A stretch of 49,276 nucleotides of DNA from Anammoximicrobium sp964409865 (GTDB taxonomy: Bacteria; Planctomycetota; Planctomycetia; Pirellulales; Pirellulaceae): the NCBI GenBank assembly GCA_964409865.1, contig CAYPGE010000015.1:1-49276 (forward strand), given 5' to 3'. Numbering within the stretch: position 1 is the first letter of the stretch; each line of letters starts with the position of its first letter. The translations under genes and the position numbers were made by a program. The notes under the pieces are model-generated. The model saw nothing but the letters and a program-made list of their open reading frames with translations, was not told where the DNA came from and did no database searches. Shown here one piece after another: positions 1 to 7,062 of the stretch.

Positions 1-775
1 CCAGCTGCGTCAGAGCGGCGGTGGTCTGATCCACGTCCTTGCGCGCGATGCAGTAGATGATCCCCGATTCGCCCCGGTGCCGTTCCAGCACTTCGCGGAT
101 TTGCCGCAGGCGGTCGTGCCGCCGCTGCACCTTGTAGATCAGGTTGGGCCGGTCGAACGAGCCGACCAGGATTTCCGGATCGCGCAACTGCAATTGGTCC
201 GCGATGTCCCGCCGCACGGCGTCCGACGCGGTGGCCGTATAGGCATGGATGGCGACGTTCGGAAAAGCCTCCTTCAGCACGCGTAAAGAGCGGTACTCCG
301 GGCGGAAATCGTGCCCCCACGAGCTGATGCAGTGCGCCTCGTCGACCGCCACCAGGGAAATTTGGGCGGATCGGAGAGACTCTAACGTTCCTTCGGTCAC
401 CAACCGTTCGGGCGCCAAATAAAGCAACCGCAGCCGTCCGGTCCGGACGTCCTCGGCCACGCGGCGCCGCTCGGAGGCCGACAGCGTGCTGTTGGAGCAG
501 GCCGCCGGCACGCCGCAGTTTCGCAACGAGTCCACCTGGTCCTTCATCAGCGAGATCAGCGGCGAGACGACGACGGCCAGTCCGGGCAAGCACATGGCCG
601 GCGCTTGAAAGCACAGTGATTTGCCGCCGCCCGTGGGCAGTACGACCACCGAATCCCGCCCCTGCAGCACGCAACTCATCGCCTCGGCCTGCAGCGGCAG
701 AAAACTATCGTAGCCCCAGTATTGACGGAGCACGTCGGCGAGGGAGGTGAGTATCGAGTCGCGGTGGGTGGACAT
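1..775 (-). CDS. recQ: RecQ-family ATP-dependent DNA helicase (C-terminus beyond window)
   Basis: This is a 3'-5' superfamily 2 DNA helicase, a family that unwinds recombination and replication intermediates. About 258 N-terminal residues are present, read leftwards off the window edge. The order matches RecQ: the N-terminal YWGYDSFLPLQ box (motif 0), Walker A PTGGGKS, VVSPLISLMKDQ (motif Ia), DEAHCISSWGHDFRPEY (motif II plus aromatic-rich loop), TATA (motif III) and GSFDRPN, then the start of helicase domain 2 (GIIYCIARKDVD). I chose the ATG at 775, which gives a leader of normal length. In-frame ATGs at 784 and 814 are alternatives; the one at 814 has GGAG only three bases upstream. The RQC and HRDC domains, if present, lie outside the window. 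Family assignment is firm. Confidence 0.93.
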   Translation of the reverse strand, partial: MSTHRDSILTSLADVLRQYWGYDSFLPLQAEAMSCVLQGRDSVVVLPTGGGKSLCFQAPAMCLPGLAVVVSPLISLMKDQVDSLRNCGVPAACSNSTLSASERRRVAEDVRTGRLRLLYLAPERLVTEGTLESLRSAQISLVAVDEAHCISSWGHDFRPEYRSLRVLKEAFPNVAIHAYTATASDAVRRDIADQLQLRDPEILVGSFDRPNLIYKVQRRHDRLRQIREVLERHRGESGIIYCIARKDVDQTTAALTQL

Positions 776-1349
776 CGCTGGCATCACAATCAGGTCGGCT
801 GGTACGTCCTGCATATGCTCCAGATTATCGCCCGTACCGAGCCTAGCGCCAAACGGGGGCGTGCAAGAAATAAGAGGTTCCGGCCGCAACCGAGCCTTGG
901 AGTGCGGTGCCTTGTCACCGCTTTGGGCAGCGGCCTGCAGCGTCGTGGTTGATTGGGTTCAGGAGATACCGCAAGGCACTGGAACATCGAGCGGTGGTCG
1001 TTGGGCAGCGATCGAGCCAAAAGCGGCGACAAGGCGCCGCACTCCAAAACGCACACAGGAAAACCAGAAATCGGGCAATACGAATGTGCCCCCGACGCCT
1101 GTGCGCAGTGTAGCGGCGGCGGGACCCCAGAAAACGACGTCGAAATCCCTCGACTTTTCTCGCTCGCCTGTCTTCCTGGCGCGTGGACAACCGTTATATT
1201 GAAGGCGTGCGTGCCCAGCTCTTGCGCCGCGTGGCGCCATTGACACAGGAAATCATCGAGCGACCGACGCGTGCTGTGAAGGTGTGAGGGCAACGGCCCG
1301 ATTGGTACGAGCGACTGCACTGAACTCAAAGTCAGGGGGACGCGTCGCC
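776..1349. other. Intergenic region with a BIME-like inverted pair
   Basis: About 570 bases separate the divergent recQ and amidotransferase-like genes. The only structure I can support is the pair of inverted hairpins at 897-1047, annotated separately. The overlapping reading frames on both strands are rich in Arg, Pro and Ser, have no ribosome binding sites and look non-coding. No tRNA, CRISPR or clear sigma70 promoter was seen. Confidence 0.6.
897..1047. repeat. BIME-like pair of inverted REP-type hairpins
   Basis: Two 28-nt arms (897-924 and the reverse complement of 1020-1047) lie head to head about 95 bases apart, with two mismatches. Each arm is itself a hairpin with an invariant six-base loop CCTTGT. 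The left stem is GCGGTG/CACCGC and the right stem, read on the other strand, is GCGGCG/CGCCGC. The two mismatches are therefore one compensated base pair. This is the architecture of a BIME, two REPs in opposite orientation. Function is unknown. Confidence 0.8.
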
Positions 1350-2063
1350 ATGTCGGACAAGCCTGTTGTCGGTCTGAATCTGGTCTGCCGCTGCGACCGC
1401 TACATGTGTTCGGGCTTTGCCGAACCCGTGTTGCAGCGCTGGGTAGAGTTCCTTGAAACCGCCGGCGCCATCCCGTTGGTCGTACCGGCCGCGGAGCATG
1501 CCGCCGACGTGATGCGTCAGCTGGACCGGGTGGATGCCTTCCTGTACCTGGGTTGGCGGGACTTGGATCCGGACAGCGACGCCCACGGTCCGGAGGCGGT
1601 CGAACACAATGCGGAAACGCTGCTGATGCGGACGATCGCCGAACGGCAACTGCCCCTGCTGGGGTTCGGCCGGGGCATCCAGTTGTTGAACGTCGCCCTG
1701 GGCGGAACCCTGCGCCCGCTGCTGGTCGACGATCGGCCCGGCCATCGGCACCTGTATCCTCACAATCCACGGCATACCCTCATGACCACCTCGGGTTCGT
1801 TCCTGGACAAGGTCTATACCGATCCGGAGACACTGGTCCAGAGCATTCACGAGGTGGCGGTCGACGAGGTGGCCGTGGGGTTCGCGGTGACGGCGCGCGG
1901 GCCGGGCGGCGTGATCGAGGCGATCGAGAGCGAGTCGGATGACTGGTTGGCCGTGGCCGTCCAATTTCACCCCGATCCGCGCGTGGCCGGCCTGGATCTG
2001 CGCTTGCTGGGTGCTTTTCTGAACGAAGTCCACACCCGGACGCCGCAGCCGGTCTGCGCGTGA
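1350..2063 (+). CDS. Peptidase C26/PuuD-like glutamine amidotransferase homologue lacking the catalytic Cys
   Basis: The 237-residue protein has the class-I glutamine amidotransferase fold of the gamma-glutamyl-GABA hydrolase (PuuD, peptidase C26) family. Family landmarks are GWRDLDPD (69-76), LLGFGRGIQLLNVALGG (103-119) and AVQFHPD (203-209). In active members the nucleophile elbow reads GICRG. Here it is GFGRG, so Gly107 occupies the Cys position, and the usual HPE is HPD. His207 remains. Hydrolase activity by the normal mechanism is therefore unlikely, and a binding or regulatory role is an inference. The start at 1350 has a GGGGGA ribosome binding site seven bases upstream; a longer in-frame start at 1284 adds an Arg-rich leader with no family resemblance. 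It stands alone, divergent from recQ and convergent with the histidine kinase gene. Confidence 0.85.
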   Translation: MSDKPVVGLNLVCRCDRYMCSGFAEPVLQRWVEFLETAGAIPLVVPAAEHAADVMRQLDRVDAFLYLGWRDLDPDSDAHGPEAVEHNAETLLMRTIAERQLPLLGFGRGIQLLNVALGGTLRPLLVDDRPGHRHLYPHNPRHTLMTTSGSFLDKVYTDPETLVQSIHEVAVDEVAVGFAVTARGPGGVIEAIESESDDWLAVAVQFHPDPRVAGLDLRLLGAFLNEVHTRTPQPVCA

Positions 2064-2068
2064 CGCCT

Positions 2069-2200
2069 CTCGTTCCCAGGCTCCGCCTTGCGCCTCGTTC
2101 CCAGGCTCCGCCTGGGAACGCACTGTCTTGCCGGCTCTGCCGGCCGGTGACGGGGCAGAGGCCCGCAAGCAGGGCCAGCGTGACGCCTGCAGGCGCTCAC
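2069..2200. repeat. Cluster of palindromic repeats between convergent genes
   Basis: The 155-nt gap between two convergent genes holds several palindromes. 2069-2087 is a half copy and 2096-2120 a full copy of a perfect 11-bp hairpin, CGTTCCCAGGC, with loop TCC. 2130-2144 is GCCGGC with loop TCT. Around 2179-2200 there is an imperfect palindrome centred on GCCTGCAGGC. I recall the first sequence as a common planctomycete intergenic repeat. A bidirectional terminator role is possible, but no T-tract follows. Confidence 0.75.
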
Positions 2201-2218
2201 GACCGGCCGAATCCGGCA

Positions 2219-4393
2219 CTACGAACGGTCCGCCAGCCGGTCCATCGCCTCGAACAGCTCCTGAGCGCGGATCGGCTTGGCGACGTAGCCGTCCATGCCG
2301 GCGGCCAGGCAGCGTTCCCTGTCACCTTTGAGCGCGTGGGCCGTCATGGCAATGATGGGGACGTGCCGGCCTGTGGCCAGTTCTCGGTCGCGGATTCGGC
2401 GCGTGGCTTCCAGGCCGTCCATGAGAGGCATCTGGACGTCCATCAGGATCAGATCGAAGTCGTTCTGGCGGGCTGCCGCCACGGCCTCGTGGCCGTTCTG
2501 CGCCAGGACGACCTGATGTCCGTGTTTCTGCAGCAGGGCGATGGCCAGTTTCTGGTTCAGCGGGCTGTCCTCGGCCAGCAAGATCTGCAGGGGCGGCAGC
2601 GTGGTTGCCGGCGATCCGGCCCGCTGCGGCAAGGGTGCGGGCCAGGCATCGAGGGTAAACAGTGCGCGGCAGATGGCGTCCAGCAATTCCCGCTGCTTCA
2701 GCGGTTTGAGCAGACAGCCCGCTGCCCCCAACTGCTCGCAGCGTGCGATGTCGCCCGCCTGGTCCCCGGAACTGAGCATCATGATGGCCACGCCGCCCAC
2801 GGACGGGCTGTGCCGGATCTGCTCGGCCAACTCGAAACCGTCCATGTGCGGCATGTGGACGTCCGTCAGCACCAGTTCGAATGGCTGGCCGGCGGTATGC
2901 CGCTCGTGCAACAACTGCAGGGCTTCGGCTCCGCTGGATGCCGCCTCGGGCCGCATGCCCCAACTGCGCAGCAACTCGAGCAGGATCCGCAGATTGGTGG
3001 CGTTGTCGTCCACGATCAGGACGTGGATGCCGGACAGGTTCTGGGGCAACTCGGTCAGCTCCCCTGCCCATGCTCCGGCGGCAACTTCCAGTTGGGCGGT
3101 GAAGTGGAAACAGCTCCCCCGCCCCTCCTCGCTTTCCACCCAGATTCGGCCTTGGAGCAGTTCGACCAGCCGCGAGCAGATGGCCAATCCCAGCCCCGTG
3201 CCGCTAAACCGGCGGGTTTGAAACCGGTCGGCCTGCTCGAAGGCCTCGAAGATCGTTGCCCGCTTGTCGGCGGGGATGCCGATTCCCGTGTCGGAAATCG
3301 TGCAGTGCAGCGTCACCCGCTCGTCTTCCAACTCCTCCAACGCCACGTCCAGGACGACCTCGCCGACATCCGTAAACTTGATCGCGTTGCCCACCAGGTT
3401 GACGATGATTTGCCGCAGTCGGCCCAGGTCGCCGACCAGGTGTTCGGGCACGTCCGGCGCAATGTGGCAGGCTAGCTCGAGGCCCTTCTCGTGGGCCCGC
3501 ACGGCCAGCGACTTCATGGTATCGCCCAGGCCTTCCCGCAGGCGGAACGGGCTGGCGCGCAATTCCAGCTTGCCCGCCTCGATCTTGGAGAAGTCCAAGA
3601 TGTCGTTGATCACGGACAGCAGCGCATCGCCGGCCCCCCGCACCATCTCCAGGAACTCCCGTTGCGAAGGCTGCAGCGGCGTGTCCAGGACGAGTTCCGT
3701 CATCCCGATGATGGCGTTCATCGGCGTGCGGATCTCGTGGCTCATGCGGGCCAGGAAGTCGCTCTTGGCCCGGCTGGCGGCCTCGGCCGCCTCCTTGGCG
3801 GCCCGCAGCGCCTCCGCCGCCCGTTGCTGCTCCGTGATGTCGCGGACCGTGGCCTGCAACATCGTCTGGCCCTCGATCTCCATCCGCGTCAGCAGCACCG
3901 TGGCCGGAAACTCGCTGCCATCAACTCGGCAGTGGGTCCACTCGAAGAAATGCGATCCGTCGCGCATCGCGATCGCCATCATCTCCTGCGATTTGACCGT
4001 GGACGGTGTCCCGTCCGGCTGAAACTCCGGCGACAGGTCGCCGGGCGAACAGCGAGTGAACTGCGCCTCGTCCCGGCAGCCGAATAGCGCCACCGCCGCC
4101 GGGTTTCCGTTCAGAAAACCCGTTTCGGGCTTCAGCACCATGATCGCGTCGCGCGACGAATCGTACAGCGTGCGGTACCGCATTTCGCTGGCCCGCAGGG
4201 CCTCCTGCGCCAGCTTCTCGGTGGTGACGTCCCAGAAAATCACCGGCACTCCCACGATCTGGCCGCCGCCCCCCTGGGCCTCGGTCGCGGCGCGGTTGCA
4301 CAGCAGCGTCCGCCCCGCAGCGTCCGTCACAAAGGCGGGGTACGCAAGCCCATCCAGCAGTCGCTGTAATTCACTCAAGTCTGAATTCGACAC
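2219..4393 (-). CDS. Hybrid sensor histidine kinase, PAS-HisKA-HATPase-REC-REC
   Basis: This 724-residue soluble two-component kinase has no membrane span, so it should sense a cytoplasmic signal. Domains in order: a remnant PAS (about 8-65), a full PAS/PAC (about 70-190), a coiled linker, HisKA with the phospho-acceptor in SHEIRTP (His219), HATPase with the N box at Asn336, G1 DTGIGI (368-373) and G2 GTGLGL (398-403), then two receiver domains. REC1 has acidic pair 462-463, Asp511 and Lys563; REC2 has acidic AED near 607-609, Asp652 and Lys706. No HPt domain follows, so onward phosphotransfer needs a separate protein, and none is adjacent. The start codon is GTG at 4393 behind a G-rich Shine-Dalgarno. 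The first PAS lacks its middle (see findings). Confidence 0.92.
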   Translation of the reverse strand: MSNSDLSELQRLLDGLAYPAFVTDAAGRTLLCNRAATEAQGGGGQIVGVPVIFWDVTTEKLAQEALRASEMRYRTLYDSSRDAIMVLKPETGFLNGNPAAVALFGCRDEAQFTRCSPGDLSPEFQPDGTPSTVKSQEMMAIAMRDGSHFFEWTHCRVDGSEFPATVLLTRMEIEGQTMLQATVRDITEQQRAAEALRAAKEAAEAASRAKSDFLARMSHEIRTPMNAIIGMTELVLDTPLQPSQREFLEMVRGAGDALLSVINDILDFSKIEAGKLELRASPFRLREGLGDTMKSLAVRAHEKGLELACHIAPDVPEHLVGDLGRLRQIIVNLVGNAIKFTDVGEVVLDVALEELEDERVTLHCTISDTGIGIPADKRATIFEAFEQADRFQTRRFSGTGLGLAICSRLVELLQGRIWVESEEGRGSCFHFTAQLEVAAGAWAGELTELPQNLSGIHVLIVDDNATNLRILLELLRSWGMRPEAASSGAEALQLLHERHTAGQPFELVLTDVHMPHMDGFELAEQIRHSPSVGGVAIMMLSSGDQAGDIARCEQLGAAGCLLKPLKQRELLDAICRALFTLDAWPAPLPQRAGSPATTLPPLQILLAEDSPLNQKLAIALLQKHGHQVVLAQNGHEAVAAARQNDFDLILMDVQMPLMDGLEATRRIRDRELATGRHVPIIAMTAHALKGDRERCLAAGMDGYVAKPIRAQELFEAMDRLADRS

Positions 4394-4516
4394 ACACCAG
4401 CCCCCAAGATGATTGGGCCGACGACAGCACGGTCCTATTGTAGCACGGCTGCCAGTCGGGGACAGATGTCGAGCATCCGGCTATTCAATCCGTGCTCCGC
4501 CGAGTACAACAGGGGC

Positions 4517-4807
4517 ATGGACGAGTCAGCAAGCCCGTCGCCATTGTTCTGTGACCGCTGCAGCAAGGAGATCCATCCTGGACGAGCCGATTTCTACGTG
4601 GTGCGGATCGAAGCCATCGCCGACCCGACGCCGCCGGAGTTTACGCTGGAGGACCTGGAACGCGACCATCGCGCCGAGTTCGCACGAGTGTGCGAGTCGC
4701 TGCAGAACCTGTCCGAACGCGAGGCGCTGGAACAAGTCTACCGCCGGCTGACGATCTTCCTGTGCCACGCCTGTTACGCCCAGTGGATCGAGAACCCGGC
4801 GGGATAA
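4517..4807 (+). CDS. Small protein with two CxxC knuckles, function unknown
   Basis: This 96-residue acidic protein carries one CxxC near its start (CDRC, in LFCDRCSKEI) and another near its end (CHAC, in FLCHACYAQW), a spacing typical of a zinc-ribbon-like fold that brings distant knuckles together. The centre is charged and probably helical. I recognise no named family; similar small proteins are, from memory, common in planctomycetes. I chose the ATG at 4517 because residues from there look protein-like. A longer frame from 4409 adds a Ser/Thr-rich leader overlapping the divergent kinase promoter region. The ribosome binding site (AGGGGC) is close and weak. Zinc binding is inference. Confidence 0.65.
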   Translation: MDESASPSPLFCDRCSKEIHPGRADFYVVRIEAIADPTPPEFTLEDLERDHRAEFARVCESLQNLSEREALEQVYRRLTIFLCHACYAQWIENPAG

Positions 4808-4862
4808 CAGGGAGGCCGCAGCCCCGCTACGGACCGCCGAACAAAGGAGTGTCGCATTGTCG

Positions 4863-4903
4863 CCTTTCGCTCCGCGAAAGGACGTTCTTTCGCGGAGCGA
4901 AAC
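4863..4903. repeat. Nested palindrome, 16-bp perfect arms
   Basis: Arms 4865-4880 and 4887-4902 are perfect inverted repeats around a six-base centre, GACGTT. Each arm also folds on its own: 4863-4881 is CCTTTCGC, loop TCC, GCGAAAGG, and 4887-4902 is its mirror with loop GGA. It can form one long stem or two small hairpins. It lies between the CxxC gene and the DUF1080 gene; the rest of that gap shows only a short imperfect duplication (TATACTCCCTCGCC-like) at about 4911-4942. Confidence 0.8.
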
Positions 4904-5035
4904 ACGACACTATACTCCCTCGCCCAACTATATTCCCTCGCCGGTCCTTTGCGATCCGCCACGAGACCGGCTATGCTGAAAGGCAGAATCTGGCTCGAAG
5001 ATCGGTGAGGTTCGCAGCAGGAAAGGAGCGCGGTG

Positions 5036-5761
5036 ATGTTTCGTCCATGCCTGATCGTGGCCACGACGATGTTTCTGGGGTATTTCGGACTTGCGGTAAG
5101 CAACGCGGGCGAGCCGGAGAAGGCGACCCTCACGGGAGCAGACCTGGATGCCTGGCGAGCCCCGCACGGGCAGTGGCAAGTCGTCGCGGACGTCACTGCA
5201 GGCGGCGAGGGCCAGCGACTCCTGATCAGCACGCCGGGGGCCGGCGTCCTGGTCAACGGTGCGACGGGCCGCACGAGCAACCTGCACTCGAAGGCCGAAC
5301 ACGGCGACGTCGAGGCGCATGTCGAGTTCCTGGTGCCCAAGGGCTCGAACTCCGGCGTGTACTTCCAGGGCCGCTACGAGGTGCAGATCCTGGACAGCTG
5401 GGGCGTGGAACATCCGAAATACGGGGACTGCGGCGGGATCTACGAGCGTTGGAAGGACAACCAAGGTTATGAGGGCCACGCGCCGCGGGTGAACGCCAGT
5501 CGCGAGCCGGGCCAGTGGCAGTCGTTCGATGTGATTTTCCGCGGGCCGCGATTTGACGCCGCGGGCCGCAAGATGGCCAATGCCAAATTCGTCAAAGTTG
5601 TCCACAACGGAATCGTGGTCCACGAAAACGTGGAGGTCACCGGACCGACCCGCGCCAGCGCGTTCCAGGACGAGAAACCGCGCGGCCCGCTGATGCTGCA
5701 AGGCGACCACGGCCCCGTGGCTTACCGGAACTTGTGGATCAAACCCGTGCAGTTGGAGTAA
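5036..5761 (+). CDS. Secreted DUF1080 (3-keto-disaccharide hydrolase-like) protein
   Basis: The 241-residue precursor begins with a signal peptide (hydrophobic 5-20, cleavage likely near Ala-Gly at 22-24) followed by one DUF1080 concanavalin-like beta-sandwich. Family features are DLDAWRAPHGQW at the start of the domain, FLVPKGSNSGVYFQGRYEVQ (a hallmark), DCGGIYERW, a QWQSFDVIFRGPRF strand and LQGDHGPVAYRNLWIKP at the end. DUF1080 proteins are exported carbohydrate-binding or glycoside-processing proteins, and some members hydrolyse 3-keto-glucosides. The ATG at 5036 has GGAG seven bases upstream; a GTG one codon earlier is less likely. Its substrate cannot be read from the sequence. It is a single-gene unit behind a palindrome-rich leader. 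Confidence 0.9.
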   Translation: MFRPCLIVATTMFLGYFGLAVSNAGEPEKATLTGADLDAWRAPHGQWQVVADVTAGGEGQRLLISTPGAGVLVNGATGRTSNLHSKAEHGDVEAHVEFLVPKGSNSGVYFQGRYEVQILDSWGVEHPKYGDCGGIYERWKDNQGYEGHAPRVNASREPGQWQSFDVIFRGPRFDAAGRKMANAKFVKVVHNGIVVHENVEVTGPTRASAFQDEKPRGPLMLQGDHGPVAYRNLWIKPVQLE

Positions 5762-5765
5762 GAGG

Positions 5766-5803
5766 CCCTCACCCCCCGCCCCTCTCCCAAAGGGCGAGGG
5801 GAG
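5766..5803. repeat. C-rich dispersed repeat, copy 1
   Basis: These 38 bases recur at 30395-30432 with a single substitution. The right half, CCCTCTCCCAAAGGGCGAGG, is partly palindromic. Both copies lie just downstream of a stop codon or between co-oriented genes. I recall the sequence as a widespread planctomycete intergenic repeat. Confidence 0.8.
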
Positions 5804-5870
5804 CTGAGTCTCTGAAGGTTCGCCAAGCGATCGTTCCCCCCACCGTTGAAGAAAGAGAGAGGACATTTCG

Positions 5871-6107
5871 ATGCTCACACCGGCGGAAGTGCTGAACGCC
5901 TGCTTCCTGGAAACGCGCTGCCAACTGCTGGAGATTGGAGCCATGCTGGATCGCCTGGATCGGGCGGTTGCGCCCGGCGCGGCGACGAAGCGACCCGCCG
6001 ACGAGCGGTTGGCCAAGATCTATCAGTCGCTGGCACTGTTGGCCGACCGCGAAACGACGCCCGACCGCGCGGAACGGCTGTTGAACCTGTTCTCCGATCC
6101 CGCTTGA
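5871..6107 (+). CDS. Small helical protein, function unknown, coupled to the TatD-like gene
   Basis: This 78-residue, Leu- and Ala-rich, apparently all-helical protein (LTPAEVLNACFLETRCQLLE, later LAKIYQSLALLADR) has no signal peptide or membrane span. A ribosome binding site GAGAGGA lies seven to eight bases upstream of the ATG, and the next gene begins 12 bases after its stop, so the two are very likely co-translated. I do not recognise a family. In ebo clusters a helical protein, EboA, precedes the TatD-like EboB; this product is much shorter, so any link is speculative. It is real by codon position, ribosome binding site and operon context. Confidence 0.7.
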   Translation: MLTPAEVLNACFLETRCQLLEIGAMLDRLDRAVAPGAATKRPADERLAKIYQSLALLADRETTPDRAERLLNLFSDPA

Positions 6108-6119
6108 AAGGACGCCGCC

Positions 6120-6941
6120 ATGCAAATCATTCAACCTCACTACCACGGGATCGCACGCACCACTCAGGACTACGAACGGATGGCCATGTCAGGCGTCGTG
6201 GCCGTCGCCGAGCCGGCGTTTTGGGCCGGTTTTGACCGCAAGTATCCCGAGACGTTTCTGGACTACTTCCGCCAGATCAGCGAGTTCGAACCGACGCGGG
6301 CCGCCCAGTACGGCATCCGCCATTTCTGCTGGGTCGCCGTGAATCCCAAGGAAGCGGAAAACCCGCCGCTGAGCCGCGAAGTGCTGCGGCACATGCCCGA
6401 GTTCTTCCAGAAGCCGACCGTCCTGGGCGTCGGCGAGATCGGCTTCCACAAGACGACCCGGAACGAAGAGGAGATCTTCGAGGCGCAGATCGAACTGGCG
6501 CTCGAACACAACCAACTGATCCTGATCCACACGCCGCACCTGCAGGACAAGGTGCGGGGCACGAAGCGCACGTTGGAGGTCCTGGCTCACCTGCGGGTCG
6601 ATCCGCAACGGGTGTGGATCGACCATGTCGAGGAACACACGATCCGCGCGCCGCTGGACGCCGGTTACTGGGTCGGATTCACGCTGTACCCGATCACCAA
6701 GTGTTCGCCGAAACGGGCCGTGGACATGCTGGAGAAGTATGGCACCGAGCGGATCCTGGTGAACTCGTCGGCCGATTGGGGCCCCAGCGATCCGTTCACG
6801 CTGCAGGAGTGCATCCGGGAGTTCCGCCGCCGCCAGCACACGCTGCAGGAGACGCTCGAGGTGTTCCACAACAACCCCTGCCGCTTCCTGGGCCAATGCC
6901 CGAAGTTCGACATCCAGCCGATCCGCGTGGAGGCGGCCTGA
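6120..6941 (+). CDS. TatD-like metal-dependent hydrolase, EboB-type
   Basis: The 273-residue TIM-barrel amidohydrolase has the TatD metal-ligand set: HxH at 7 and 9 (PHYHG), Glu106 in VGEIGFH, His137 and His140 in LIHTPH, His169 in IDHVEEHT and Asp219 in NSSADWG. The order TTQDYERMAMSGVVAVAEPAFW, YGIRHFCWVAVNPKEAENP and GTKRTLEVLAHL matches, from memory, the EboB branch of the family rather than housekeeping TatD nuclease. EboB proteins belong to eustigmatophyte/bacterial operons that export or process prenylated metabolites. No eboC, eboD or eboE gene follows here, so the pathway assignment stays open. It is translationally linked to the 78-residue gene upstream. Catalytic residues appear intact. 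Confidence 0.88.
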   Translation: MQIIQPHYHGIARTTQDYERMAMSGVVAVAEPAFWAGFDRKYPETFLDYFRQISEFEPTRAAQYGIRHFCWVAVNPKEAENPPLSREVLRHMPEFFQKPTVLGVGEIGFHKTTRNEEEIFEAQIELALEHNQLILIHTPHLQDKVRGTKRTLEVLAHLRVDPQRVWIDHVEEHTIRAPLDAGYWVGFTLYPITKCSPKRAVDMLEKYGTERILVNSSADWGPSDPFTLQECIREFRRRQHTLQETLEVFHNNPCRFLGQCPKFDIQPIRVEAA

Positions 6942-6948
6942 GAAGCCG

Positions 6949-7054
6949 CGTTCGAGAAATGACGGTCCGGCGTTTCTTGCTGGTCATCACACGGAGTGGC
7001 GGTGAGAGAATTGCTGGTCATCACACGGAGTGTGATGGCTACTTTGGCGAGGCG
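6949..7054. repeat. CATCAC-hairpin element, copy behind the TatD-like gene
   Basis: Starting seven bases after the TatD-like stop codon, this copy begins CGTTCGAGAAAT and continues colinearly with the reverse complement of the complete element at 25604-25693. A 34-bp direct duplication (6977-7010, restarting at 7011) doubles the central hairpin, so one half hairpin (6985-6998) precedes one full hairpin (7019-7037, loop GGA). The right-hand terminal arm is missing; the match stops near 7054, just before the convergent gene's stop. Confidence 0.85.
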
Positions 7055-7062
7055 CGCTGAAC

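Noticed and set aside
722..1246. Several overlapping ORFs between recQ and the amidotransferase-like gene
   Set aside because: They cross the BIME hairpins in all frames and are compositionally non-coding.
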